A stretch of 64,000 nucleotides of DNA from Cristatella mucedo (Eukaryota; Bryozoa; Phylactolaemata; Cristatellidae): NCBI GenBank assembly GCA_009760855.2, contig WPIO01000002.1, positions 7,493,501-7,557,500 of the forward strand, written 5' to 3'. How positions within the stretch are numbered: position 1 is the first letter of the stretch; every line of letters starts with the position of its first letter. Position numbers and translations under genes: made by a program. Positions 46,277 to 57,259 of this stretch are shown here, in pieces. The notes beneath the pieces are model-generated. The model searched no databases, was not told the origin of the DNA, and was given only the letters and a program-made list of their open reading frames with translations.

Positions 46277-47275
46277 ATTCATGTGTACTGTCATCTTTTA
46301 GCTGGTAGGGCTGTTGCTTGGATCTCAATTCTGATGCTACTCGAGCAGTTTTGCACTGTCGCTGTATACTGCTTTAATCACCGCAGGCCATGTCGATGAA
46401 CGTTGCATGGGCCATGCCAGTACATCGGAGCATATCCGTTTACGAGGCACGAAGGAAATACGTAGTGCCACGTGGCGGTACCGTAGGCCATGGATTTTGA
46501 CCTCATCTTTACCCCCAAACCACATGCTTGTCAGTCTTGAGCATAGCAGCTGCCACCTAACAACACTTCCAGCCTACCTGCACAGGTTTCCAATCAAGCA
46601 ACATATCGACTTAAGGCTCGGTCACTCACTTTTAGGCCCCTTCATTTTCGTCCTCCAGCCTACATATTGAAACTACTCACTTATCTAGCTTGGCATTGTA
46701 CCACCTGTTTTCCGAATCAAATCGTTCAGCTATACCTCAAATACGAACCTCAAATCTTTTCGAGACCACGCCATTCGCTATGCTCCCTAAGCCTGGAACT
46801 CACTGTGTGCTGACGTCACGACATCTCGTGACTTGATCATTTAAAAAGAAGCTAAAAACGCACCTGCTTATTACAGCGTTTAGTCGGTCATTATGATTCG
46901 TTCTTTGTAAGTTAATGCTGGCTGACACTGTGCATGCTACAACTAACCACATTTACATGTTGATACTATGCATGTCACCTCTAGCCATGTTATAACTGTT
47001 GACACTGGAAATGATTTATGACAGCATTTGGTGGGTCCCTGTGGTTCATCTTTTATGTGCTTATGCATGCTGACACTGTTACAGGCTGCCACTAACCACA
47101 CTTGCATGCTTACCCTGTGCATGTCACCCCTATCCTTGTTATAATTGAGCACGCTACCACTAACCATTCGATCGTGCTTCTTTTGCAGCAAATGCAAAGC
47201 GCCTAAAAAGAGATTGAACTCTTAAAGGGTGCTTTATCAAGTTTAGCATAGTTATTTTTATTTATTAGTATCATT
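46277..47275 (+). mobile_element. L2-a 3' fragment nested in copy E/D
   Basis: Splits copy E/D between 'aaaaaggctgtcg' and 'tagtcaggccctac', which adjoin in other copies. It holds unassigned DNA (46277-46540), then an L2-a C-terminal block and 3' UTR. Part of the 3' UTR is present twice (about 46870-46985 and 47020-47140). Confidence 0.7.
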
Positions 47276-47474
47276 AGTCAGGCCCTACTCCCGAAAGCAA
47301 GATTAGTCTAAGAGAACTTGAGCACTTCCCCCCCCCCCAGTCTCCCTGCTACCGTTTTTATCAAAGACTTTGGAATGATTTGCGGCAGACCAGCTGAACT
47401 CACACATTAAAATTTCAAACATTGCTAGTAAATTCCAGTCTGGTTTTAGATCTAATCACTCCACAGAGTCAGCA

Positions 47475-47684
47475 TTGTTTCGGGTGTGTAACTGCCTACT
47501 TAGGAATGCAGACTTAGGTAGAGTCTGTCTGCTTGCTTTGCTCGATCTTTCGGCAGCTTTTGATACTATCGATCACCAAGTCCTTTTTGAGAGCCTATCA
47601 TATCGCCCGGGCATCTGTGGCCCTGAAATGCAATGGTTCAGGTTCTATCTCAGTGAGAGACTCCAGAGTATTGATGTGAATTGA
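47475..47684 (+). pseudogene. L2-a RT fragment (copy E/D)
   Basis: LLALLDLSAAFDTIDHQVLFE with the catalytic Asp, ended by a stop after 'LQSIDVN'. Confidence 0.85.
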
Positions 47685-48148
47685 CAAAGAACATCCGAAT
47701 AACCTCTGAAATATAAGTACCTCAGGGATCTGCGCTTGGTGCCGTTCTTTTCACGGTTTATGCTCTCCCTCTTGCCGATGTGATTGCCAAGCATGATCTA
47801 ATCTTTCACTTCTATGCAGATGATACTTAGTTGTACCTTTGCTTTGATCCCTTCCAGCCTTCCAGCACACCGAATTATCTCAACTCCCTTGCTGAATGCA
47901 TTGATGACATCCGCACATGGATGGCAGCAAACTTTCCTAAACTGAATAATAATAATAATAATGTACTTGATAAAGCGCCCTCAGAGAACTTAAATCTCTT
48001 TCTAGGCGCTTTACATTTGCTGTAAAGGAAAATGCAATTAAATGGTAAGTAAAATCATGCTTGAAACACAAACAAAATGAATAATATAGTTAGGGGTGAC
48101 ATGCACAGGGTCAGCATGCAAATGTGGTTAGTGGCAGCATGCACAGTG

Positions 48149-49150
48149 TCAGCACACATAAGCACGTGAAGGACGAATCACAGGGACCCATGCTGTCCTA
48201 AATAGGTGTGTTTTTAAGTTCCTTTTAAATGTGGTCAGGTCAGGGGATGTTCTGACGCAGGTCGGGAGGGAGTTCCAGGCTTTGGGAGCATACGAACTAA
48301 ATGCACGGTCTCCAAAGGGTATAAGGTTTGTACGAGGTATTTCTAGACTGTTGGATTCCGAAAAGCGGGTGGTACGATGCTTGGCCTGATGGGGGAGTAT
48401 GTCGGAGAGATAGGCTGGAGCCATAGAATGAAGGGACCTAAAAGTAAGCGACAAAACCTTAAAGTCAATCCGTTGCTTGACCGGTAGCCAGTGCAGGTCG
48501 GCGAGAAGTGGAGTAATGTGGCAACTGCGCCGCTCACGACAGACAAGCCTAGCTGCCGAGTTCTGCAATAGCTGCAATCGCCTGATCGCACATGCTGGTA
48601 GGCCAGTAAGCAGTGAGTTGCAGAAGTCGAGACGAGATGACACGAATGCATGGACCAACTTGGACGTGGTATCCTTATCTAAACAAGCCCGAATTTTAGC
48701 AATGTTATGAAGCTGAAAATAGGCAGATTTGACCATGGAGCTGATATGGTCGTCGAACGAGAGGTCGCTTTGGAATATGATACCTAGATTTCGAGCTGAT
48801 TCAACAGGAGATATGCTGGCAGAGCCAATTTTGAGCATCAGCCTTTCCAATTTCTGAATCACACTGGGTTTGCCCATAACTAGTAAGTTAGTTTTGTCAT
48901 CGTTTAGTTTTAGAAAATTTGCTGCCATCCATGTGCGGATGTCATCAATGCATGCAGCAAGTGAGTTGAGAGAATTTGAGATGCTCGAAGGCTGGGAGGG
49001 ATGAAAGCAAAGATACAACTGAGTGTCATCCACATAGAAGTGAAAGCCTAGATTGTGCTTGGCAATCACATCAGTAAGAGGGAGAGTATATACCGTGAAA
49101 AGAACCGGGCCTAGCACGGAGCCCTGAGGTACTCCATATTTCAGAGGCAC
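48149..49150 (-). pseudogene. L2-a RT C-terminal half and tail (copy C)
   Basis: 333 codons: [25 protein letters not shown] (the Ala of YADD is Val here), thumb, [11 protein letters not shown] (Cys where copies A and B have stop), [12 protein letters not shown] and [12 protein letters not shown]. Confidence 0.92.
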
Positions 49151-50370
49151 TTCAGATGATCTCGTCCATTCACGTCAATACTCTGGAGTCTCCCACTGAG
49201 ATAGGACCTGAACCACTGCAGAGCAGTGCCAGTGATGCCCAGACGAGATGAGAGGCGCTCTAGAAGAACTTTGTGATCGATGGTATCAAAAGCTGCCGAA
49301 AGATCGAGCAAAACAAGCAGAGACACTCTACCCATGTCTGCATTCCTAAGTAGGTCGTTGTATACCCTAAGCAATGCTGACTCTGTGCAGTGATTAGCTC
49401 TAAAGCCGGACTGGAACTTACTAGCAAAGTGTGAGGTTTCGATATATGAGTTCAGCTGGTCTGCCACGACCCGTTCCACTGTCTTTGATAGAAATGGTAG
49501 AAGGGAGACTGGGCAGTAGTTGCTCAAGTTCTCTTGGTCTAGTGTTGCTTTCTTGAGGAGAGGCTTGACTACAGCTTTTTTGAAAGGTGCTGGGACATGA
49601 CCTGAGGCTAATGACATATTAATTATGTTAGTTATGCATGGCAGCAGCAGATCAATGCAACGTAGGAGCAGGACAGTGGGAATAGGGTCCAGAAGATTTG
49701 TTGTCTTCTTTGATTGAGATACGAACTTTAGGACTAGATCATTAGTGACCTGCTTAAATGCAGACATTGAGGTGCAGCCAGGAACCGAGAAACAGCATTC
49801 TAGTGGGGAGGTTGTCATCGCAGGGATGGATTCCCTGATCTTGTCTATCTTCTGTACAAAGAATCGAGAGAAGCGATCGGCTAGATCATCACCAGGATCA
49901 CCAGGTAAGGAGCTAATCTGGGAACGGTTGAGATGGTTTATTGTCGACATCAGCCTTTTTGGATTGTGCATCTGTTATTCAACAAGGTTTCTATAGAAGC
50001 TAGACTTGGCCTTTGCTAGGGTCGATTGGTACGACTTACAGTAGTCTTCATAAGCCTGTCGATGGACAGTTAGTCCGGATCTTTTGTATGCTTTTTCAAG
50101 CTTTCGTTTAGTAGACCTGGCTAGTTTAATGTCTGTGGTAAACCATAGGCCGTCTGGGCGGGGGCGCACAGTGCGCTTTGTCAGAGGTGCAAACTCGTCG
50201 AGCGTGTCAGCTAGTGTCTTGTTGTAGCTATCTTTCAATGATGACAGATCAGAGGGAGGACTGAGCAGCAGAGTCGAGGCAGATATTCTCGCACGGACAG
50301 CATCGATGTCAAGGGTCTTGAGGTTTCGCGATTCACATGTAATTTTAGAGGAGGATGTGGGCACACACAC
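49141..50370 (-). pseudogene. L2-a linker and RT (copy C)
   Basis: Linker (50370-49975) ending in a TAA in LVE*, then a long frame (49971-49141) with [46 protein letters not shown] and LLDLSAAFDTIDHKVLL, lost by a small indel at about 49145. Confidence 0.92.
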
Positions 50371-50789
50371 TGTAGATTGAATGAGATCTGCATGTGGTCA
50401 GATAAGCAGGATTTGGTAATAATTGGTGATGACAAAGTGCAGTTGTATGAGAAAATCTGGTCGAGTGTGTGACCCTTGATGTGGGTAGGGCCATGCACAT
50501 GAGCCACAAGAGACAATGAGTCAGTCAATGCACGAAATTCGGTGCTGAAAGCGTCAGATAAGTTATCAAAGTGAACGTTGAAATCACCCATAACGAGGAA
50601 GGATCGATTTCTCGCACACAGAATCGAAATGAGATCGGAGAAATCTGAGATAAAGGAGGATTGGGTACCTGGTGGGCGATAGACTACTGCCACTATCGGT
50701 AGCTTGTTTTCGGGTGAGACCAAGACAATTGATTCAAAAGACTGCTTCGAATGTACCGCAAATGGCTTGAATTTGAATTTCGAGCGCAC
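50235..50789 (-). pseudogene. L2-a endonuclease (copy C)
   Basis: VVYRPPGTQ, GDFNVHFDNLSD, HTLDQIFSYN and CLSDHMQISF; the frame is lost at the same TG run as in copy A. Confidence 0.9.
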
Positions 50790-50894
50790 GATAATAGCAA
50801 CTCCACCTCCAGTTTTGATTGATCTAGGGGTGTGAAAGAACGAGAAACCGGATGGAGTATCGTCTTCAATTGTCGGGCAGTTTATCGATTTAAG

Positions 50895-51310
50895 TCAGGT
50901 TTCAGTTAGGGCGAGCAGGTCGATACAATTTTCAGAAATGAGGTCGCTTATTACCAGAGGTTGATTGCACATTGAGCGAGGATTCCAAAGGCAAGCGTTA
51001 AGTCTGGCCGATGGAGTTACAACTGGCCTGATGACCACTAAGTTAGAGAGATTTACAGTGACGCATGTGGGGGAGCGTGCTGAGCGGTTCGAGACAATGC
51101 TAGGAATACCAAACGAGCGGGTACTCAGCTCACAGTTCCCGCCCAACGAGCGGCGTCTGATCTGGCGGTTCCGACCACGGCGGCGGCTACGGGGTGCTTT
51201 TCTTTTGTTAATGCATAGTTCATGAATCTTAGCAACATCATTAATATCCAGGAATGCATTTGATCTACGATGACGAAGCGATAGCAGCTGCTGACGATCA
51301 TAACTAACAA
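50895..51310 (-). pseudogene. L2-a N-terminal region and start of EN (copy C)
   Basis: Basic segment followed by STRSFGIPSIV, RLNACLWNPRSMCNQ and the start of the endonuclease (CIDLLALTET), then TGA where other copies have Trp. The upstream part is in two frames. Confidence 0.75.
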
Positions 51311-52009
51311 GCAGGTTACTAGCCGCCGGCGTAGCTAAGGCAGCTGCCGGTGTGGGAGACCCAGCAGCCCGAAGCGATAAGCGTTTAGATGTCCATAAGC
51401 ACGTAATTTCTTACGCGCTACGGTCAAATAACAATCACAATCACTTTAAACAGGTCTTAGCTGTATCGTTTTCGTATACAATTTTCGCAAGAACTTCAGT
51501 TTTCGGAAGAATTCTGCAACGAACACGAACCCACGTTAGAGCGCTCTATGTCAGGAGGCGAGAATGATGATAAAAGCAACTTACTAGTTATGGGCAAACC
51601 ATGTGTTATTCAGAAATTGGAAAGGTCAACGCTCACAATCAGGTCTTCCAGCATATCTCCTGCTGAATCTGCACAAAGTCTATGTGCCATGTTAGAAAGT
51701 GACCTTTCAGTAGACGACCACATCAGTTCCACAGTCAAGTCTACCTACTTTCAGCTACATAACATAGCTCAAATTTGGGCTTGCTTAGACAGGGATACCA
51801 CGTCTAAATTGGTCCATCCATTAATGAAATCCGATCTTGACTTCTGTAACTCACTGCTTGCTGGTCTACCGGCTCGTGCAATCAGGTTCTTTCAACCATT
51901 GCGAAACTCTGCAGCTAGGCTTGCCTGTCGTGAGCATTGTAGTTGCCACATCACACCACATCTTGCCGACTGGCACGGGCTACTAAAGAGGCATCGACTT
52001 CAAGGTGAA

Positions 52010-52857
52010 AAATCGCCAGCTTATTTATCTCCTGTTGAATCTGCACGAAATCTAGGTCTCGTGTTCTAAAGTGATCTTTCGTTAGAAGACCACATCAGCT
52101 CCACAATCAAGTGTGCTTACTTTCAGCTACATAACATTGCTAAAATATCGGGCTATTTCAGACAGGGATACCACATCTAAGTTGGTCCATGCAATTGTGA
52201 CAGCCCGTCTTGACTTCTGTAACCCATTGCTTGCTGGTCTACTGGCCAGTGCACTCAGGGGCTTACAGCTGGTGAAAAACTCTGCAGCTGGGCTTGTCTG
52301 TCGTGAGCGTTGCGGATGCCACATTTGACCACTTCTCGACGACCTGCACTGGCTACCAGTGAAGCAACGGATCCACTTCTTTCTTTGGCTCCAGCTTTCC
52401 TACCAGATTTACTCCCCCATCAGGCTAAGCATCGTACCACCCCCTTTTCGGAGTCTAATTGTTTACCTACACCTTGTACAGACCTCAAATCTTTTGGAGG
52501 CCGTGCCTTTAGTTCGTACGCTCCCAAAGCCTGGAACTCACTCCCGACTTCGGTCACGACATACCCTGACTTGACCACATTTAAAAGGAAATTAAAAACG
52601 TACCTATTTATGATATCATTAGTGGGTCTCTTTGATCCGTCCTTTATGTGCTTATGCGTGCTGACACTGTTGCATGGTGCCACTAACCACACTTGCATGC
52701 TGACCCTGTGCATGTCACCCATAACCATGTCATTCTTGTTGTTTATCAAGCATGATACCACTCACCACTCCATCGTGTTTCCTTTGTAGCAAATTCAAAG
52801 CGCCTAAAAGAGACTTGAGTTCTCTGAGGGTGCTTTGGCAAGTGCATTATTATTATT
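52010..52857 (+). mobile_element. L2-a 3' fragment F, nested in copy E/D
   Basis: 5'-truncated, starting at the thumb ([10 protein letters not shown] region), with a full C-terminal block, 3' UTR and tail. It splits copy E/D at 'cgacttcaagg'; AAGG is present on both sides, a likely short target-site duplication. Confidence 0.88.
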
Positions 52858-53344
52858 AAGGCTTTGTCACTCACTTTTAGGTCCTTTCGTTCTTTGGCTC
52901 CAGCCTATCTATCAGATCTATTTCCAAACCAGGCTGAGTACCCTACTACCTGCTTTTCGGAATGTAACTGTTTACCCACACCTCGTACTAATCTCAAATC
53001 CTTTGGTGACCGTGCCTTTAGTCCGTATACTCCCAAAGCCTGGAACTTACTCCCGCCTTGCGTCACGACATATCCTGACTTGTCAACATTTAACAAGAAA
53101 CTAAAAATGCGTCTATTTATGACAGGATTTAGTGGATCCCTGTGATTCGACCTTTATGTGCTTATGCGTGCCGACACAGTGCATGCTGCCACTAACCATG
53201 TTATTCTTGTTGTTTATTGAGCATGCTCCCACTAACCATTCGATCGTGCTTTCTTTGCAGCAAATGTAAAGTGCCCAGAAAGAGATTGAGTTCTCTAAAG
53301 ATGCTATATCAAATGCATTATTACTATTATTATTATTATTATTA

Positions 53345-54290
53345 GACTGTATCGTTATCAATTTTAAGAAAATTTGCAGACATCCAGGATCGAATGTCTG
53401 CAAGGCAATTATTCATTTAATCATTTGCTGCTGCAGATTCCAGCAATTCGGACGACCCATATAGCTGAGCATCGTCAGCGAAGAAGCGATAGCCAATCCA
53501 ATGGACCCGAACCACTTTTTTCCAGAGGTTCACTATAAATGAAGAACAGCAAAGAATCGAGAACGGACCCTTGAGCGTCTGCACTTGTGAGAGGTCTGGT
53601 GGATGAGACTTAACCCTCACACAACACGAATGGAATGCGGTCGGACAAGTACGATTTTAATTACGCCTGTGCTTTAACTGCCTGAACGATCATTATCCTT
53701 AATCGGTAAAGTAGGGTATCGTGATCAATAGTGTAGATCGTACCTGATAAACCCAGTAGGACTAAGGCAGTGACATTCCCGTTATCGCAGCTGCAAATAA
53801 TGCTGTTTCTTATACACGGTGAAGAACTATTTCCGTGGAGTGGTTTCTCTTGAATCTCTGCGGATCTGAAATATAATTTTTTCAATTTGTGCTACAAGAT
53901 GCTTAGTGAATTCTTATCAATAACCTGTGATAAAAAAGAAGGGGCTCTGGGAAATAGTTTACAAAGATCTCAGTATTTAATCCAGGCATTTTTTTAGTAT
54001 AGGTCTAATCATTGCCAATTTTAATGACTTGTGTAAACCCCGTTCTCCAGAGAAGCATTACAAATTTCGGTTATGGCTGGGCTAAGTTTGTGTGCCAGTG
54101 AAGACCAAAGAGATAATGATATAGGGTATTCAGGATACGAACTCTTTTTACTAGATCTTATTGAGGTATCCACATCGCATACAAAAACTGCGGAAAATGT
54201 CTTAAGGAAGGGCACATGTTGATACTCAGCAGATGCTTTAATCGGAGGGGGCTTCATCGAGGCACGAAATTGCACAATTTTGTTCGGTGA
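53345..54290 (-). mobile_element. L2-b-like copy G, antisense, old
   Basis: The minus strand reads ALVLLGLSGTIYTIDHDTLL (RT motif with the catalytic Asp lost) and SLAHKLSPAITEICNASL (upstream linker). Its order matches the antisense copy at 2.5-3.65 kb. Confidence 0.7.
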
Positions 54291-54294
54291 AAAA

Positions 54295-54895
54295 GGCAGG
54301 AAAATAGTTATTCAATAAAATAGTAAAGACTATGCTTATATTTGTATTTCTGCGCAAAGGCTTAGCCGCAATTATTCACACCTGACCTGCTTAACGTTGC
54401 TAAAACTAATGACTAGCCTAGCGATGGCACTGAATTGGCTTATATTTGCTCATGCATTTGGCATTTCTTGCCATTGGTCAGCGGCCAGCGAATCAGCAGT
54501 GACTCTATTCAATTTCCTCTCAATTTTTAATTTAACCATGAGAGTGCAATCTGTTTTTCACATTTACTTATGCGAATCCTGCGGACTCTTCTCCTATTGA
54601 TGAGCACCGGCTAGTGAATCAGCGGTGACTTCCGTAGGATTCAATCGAAATTGTACAGGCTCGCGTGCGGCGGTATATTTTGAAACAGTTGTAAACGTAC
54701 ACGGGTTTGTAAGAAAAAAGATCAAAAAAGCTTCAAAAAGTTGCAGCTTAGTATTGTGGTAGATATTTTGAACTCTATCGTGTTTGGAAGCCTCCTATCA
54801 TATGCGACGAGGCCATCGGGGCGCCGCTTCAATTAAGCTAACCAACTCTGGCGGTGAGCGAGCGTGACGGCGCGCTCCTCTAGTTTACCGTCTGA
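54295..54895. other. unrecognised AT-rich DNA
   Basis: Nothing identified. Confidence 0.4.
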
Positions 54896-55154
54896 TTGGC
54901 TGGCTTGTAAAAGTTCAAGGCTTGGACGGCATTTGAAAATAATCTCCGGCTACGCGTGCGGTGCAGACTCGGGCCAATGTCCGCGAGCGAGTTGCACGAG
55001 CTGAGGATACAATGCCTCTGGGTGGCAATAATTTAATTACACTTCCGCTGTGAATACACCGGCGACTCTCGGCGGCCATGGAGAGTGGTCGCCGAAAGAC
55101 AGCGGCAAGCAAGAGACGGCTCGGTTCCGCAGGTCGTCGACGACGTCGCGGCGC

Positions 55155-55200
55155 GCTCGCGCGAGCCGGAAGCGGCCGGAAGCGGCCGGAAGCGGCGGCG
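55155..55200. repeat. short GGCCGGAAGC tandem repeat
   Basis: Three direct copies of a 10-bp unit in a GC-rich block near the 3' end of paralog 2. Confidence 0.85.
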
Positions 55201-55237
55201 GAGGCGCGACGGCGAACGCGGCGGCTGCCCGCCTGTC

Positions 55238-55720
55238 TCAGACGCTGCCGATCGCGTAGTCGGTCGAGAAGCCGGCGGTTGACGAGGCCGTCGTCCCGAC
55301 GTCCGCGCGGCGGCGGTCGCACAGGTCCGAGCGTGAGCGGGTGCTGTTTCGCGCGGCATGGAAGACTCGCAGCTGGCCGGCTAGCATCGTCCCCGTCATG
55401 TGCGCCGTGACGCAGTTCGCCTCGAGCCGCCGAAGAACGTTGCGGCTGGGATATCGCGCCGCCGCCGCCGCAGCCGCCGCCGCCGCCGCCGGCAGGTCAG
55501 ACGTCCTCGGCCGCGCCGTCGCCACGCCGGCTCCTCTCGCTCTGACACTGACGTCGGCCGCAGCAGACAGATGGCGCAGCTGAAGGCGAGCGGTTCGTAA
55601 ATGCGCCAAGACCGACTCGGCGGCGGCCAGCCGAAGCGCATGGTCATCGCGTGCGGCGTCGCTCCAGATTCTCGCGAGCGCGTTCAGCCTCTCGGCTTCC
55701 TCGTGCAGGCATCGCTGTAG
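55238..55720 (-). CDS. candidate terminal exon, helical-bundle secreted protein (paralog 2)
   Basis: A minus-strand frame of 160 codons ending in a stop at 55238, opened by a phase-0 acceptor (tactttttgtttcag). It starts LQRCLHEEAERLNAL and contains RIWSDAARD, VLAHLRTARLQLRHL, an Ala run from a (GCC)n tract (about 55450-55490) and SRNVLRRLEAN. It aligns with the exon at 28243-28638 through all these blocks, but has a longer, poorly conserved C-terminus after QLRVFHAARN. Family assignment (long-chain cytokine helices B-D) is inferred from that exon. Upstream exons would lie at higher coordinates and are not identified with confidence. Confidence 0.48.
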   Translation of the reverse strand, partial: LQRCLHEEAERLNALARIWSDAARDDHALRLAAAESVLAHLRTARLQLRHLSAAADVSVRARGAGVATARPRTSDLPAAAAAAAAAAARYPSRNVLRRLEANCVTAHMTGTMLAGQLRVFHAARNSTRSRSDLCDRRRADVGTTASSTAGFSTDYAIGSV

Positions 55721-55796
55721 CTGAAACAAAAAGTAATACTAAAACCATCCACCGGTCGCCCGCTGGTACCGGATGGCGAGCGATCTCGCCATAGAC

Positions 55797-55984
55797 CAGC
55801 GGTTCTCAACCTGTGGGTCGCGACCCCTTCGCGGGGTCGAACGACCCTTTCACAGGAGTCGCTTAAGACCATCAGAAAACACGCATGTCCACATTTTGCA
55901 CACAATAATTGTATGGTTGGGAGTCGCCACAACATGAGGAACTGTATTAAAGCGTCGCGGTATTAGGAAGGTTGAGAACCTCTG
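55797..55984. mobile_element. SPIN-like hAT MITE 1
   Basis: 188 bp with terminal inverted repeats CAGCGGTTCTCAACC and GGTTGAGAACCTCTG. The internal 'gggtcgcgaccccttcg' and 'gaccatcagaaaacac' are those of the SPIN/Charlie hAT group. Flanks CCATAGAC and ACATAGAC match at 7 of 8 positions, the 8-bp duplication expected of hAT elements. It encodes nothing and would depend on a transposase elsewhere. Confidence 0.92.
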
Positions 55985-55992
55985 ACATAGAC

Positions 55993-56448
55993 GATCTCGC
56001 CGCACAGTGTGGGGTCGCACGCTTGGAGATAAACTCGTGCCGGAAGCAGCCGGTAGGCACCTAGCGGCAATCAGCAACTTCGACGACATTGTCGCCAGAC
56101 CAAAAGACGCTAGCAAGGCACTGGGAAGAATAAGTTCGTTCGACTCGCCTGCGGTTTCATTGTAGAAAGAACTTAAGTTATCGCTAAAGCGTGTTGGGCT
56201 TTGAACCCGTTAAAATAGAACGGTAATAATAGTAATAATAATTAAGGCATATTAAGGCATATGCTCCATAATGATGATTTTACGCCGGCGAACATGCGGA
56301 CTCGAGACTCCCAAGAACTTGTCTCGTAAAGTTTCTCGCTTGGCGGCAAATGAAAATCGAGTAGAGGCGATCTACTGACAGGTATCTCCTGGTGCCTAAA
56401 TATGCTTACGTGCAAATTATAAAAAAATTAGCTACCATCCTTCTACAG
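55993..56448. other. unrecognised spacer between two MITEs
   Basis: AT-rich with a short AAT run near 56225. No feature. Confidence 0.4.
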
Positions 56449-56635
56449 CAGTGGTTCTCAACCTTCCTAATGCCGTGACCCTGTAATACAGTTCCTCACG
56501 TTGTCCCGACCCCTAGCTATAAAATTATTGTGCGCAAAATGTGGAAATACGTGTTTTTCTACGGTCTTATGTGACCCCTGTGAAAGGGTTATTTGACCCC
56601 CGAAGGGGTCGCGACCCAGAGGTTGAGAACCGCTG
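56449..56635. mobile_element. SPIN-like hAT MITE 2, opposite orientation
   Basis: 187 bp, CAGTGGTTCTCAACC to GGTTGAGAACCGCTG, reverse orientation relative to MITE 1 (starts 'ttcctaatgccgtgaccc'). The flanking octamers TTCTACAG and AGAACTGC do not match. The adjoining foldback may have disturbed the right flank. Confidence 0.9.
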
Positions 56636-56638
56636 AGA

Positions 56639-56732
56639 ACTGCAAGAGTTCGGAATATGGGAATGTATTTATAAAAAAAAGCTGCCTGTAGAATCTGCAG
56701 GCAGCTTTCTTTATATTCCGAACCCTTGCAGT
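56639..56732. repeat. 94-bp foldback directly after MITE 2
   Basis: ACTGCAAGAGTTCGGAATAT (56639-56658) and its near-perfect inverse (56713-56732, one mismatch) enclose an inner inverted repeat AAAGCTGCCTG/CAGGCAGCTTT (56678-56688, 56698-56708). It could be a small foldback element or an RNA hairpin. Confidence 0.9.
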
Positions 56733-56739
56733 CCAACAG

Positions 56740-56995
56740 ACTGGTTTTCACGCGAAATGCATCTATTAAAGCGGCATCCATATTGCTTTTTTGGGTCTGA
56801 TCCTGATTGGTCAGCTGCCTCCCAAGTCTTTGATCTACCGCCTAGAAGCAGACCGCCCTGCAAATTTTTTGAACCCGGCCCTCGAGACTCTGATCCTTCC
56901 CGTCAGCCACCAGTTCCAATCCCTTACGTGTGAAATCTGATGACGTGTGAACACAAGATCTAGGGTGTCTAGGTTCCGAACGTTCGCCGACGTAA
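56740..56995. other. unrecognised spacer
   Basis: Nothing identified. Confidence 0.35.
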
Positions 56996-56997
56996 GC

Positions 56998-57050
56998 GCA
57001 GCTTAAGAGAACTTAATCTATTGCCCAGGCACTTCGCCTTGGCTGGAAAG
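56998..57050 (-). mobile_element. short SINE-2/L2 tail, antisense
   Basis: 'gcttaagagaacttaatctattgcccaggcacttcgcc' matches the antisense tail. Confidence 0.55.
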
Positions 57051-57159
57051 TAATTTAGAAAAGTTAAGTGATAATAAGTGAAATTAGAACGATAAAACCG
57101 GCAAGTGCTCCCGCTGCTCGAGAAAGGCCTTCCATATTGCTTCTCCGTATTGCGACACA

Positions 57160-57219
57160 GGGTGCCTTATAAAGAGATCAAGTTCTCTGGCGCTCTGAAT
57201 AAAATATCTCGGTATTGTC

Positions 57220-57255
<36 letters not shown>
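57160..57255 (+). mobile_element. diverged L2 tail with (ATT)n
   Basis: 'ataaagagatcaagttctctggcgctctgaataaaat' then (TTA)n of about 40 bp. Confidence 0.6.
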
Positions 57256-57259
57256 GCTG

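Larger units (their letters stand above)
47946..51561 (-). mobile_element. L2-a copy C, near full length, antisense
   Basis: About 3.6 kb, inserted in the opposite orientation into copy E/D, with its (ATT)n end at 47946. Since both junctions adjoin known L2-a sequence, it defines the extent of a long copy, including about 400 bp upstream of the EN that copy A lacks. That 5' part encodes a basic stretch (KAPRSRRRGRNRQ..) continuing into the EN frame. Lesions: stop in TET*LK, frame change at the TG run, stop in LVE*Q, and a frameshift at about 49145. Confidence 0.93.
45000..53343 (+). mobile_element. L2-a copy E/D, host of four insertions
   Basis: One sense L2-a copy recovered in five pieces: EN and linker 45000-46057, linker 46128-46276, RT 47276-47944, post-YADD and thumb 51562-52009, and C-terminal block with tail 52858-53343. 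The pieces follow each other in element order. Motifs include DDFNIHFDNLSD and HTLDQIFSYN (EN), LLALLDLSAAFDTIDH (RT), and FGDRAFSPYTPKAWN (C-terminal). It is interrupted by a 64-bp L2 tail, a ~1-kb L2 fragment, antisense copy C (~3.6 kb) and a sense 0.85-kb fragment F. Confidence 0.85.
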
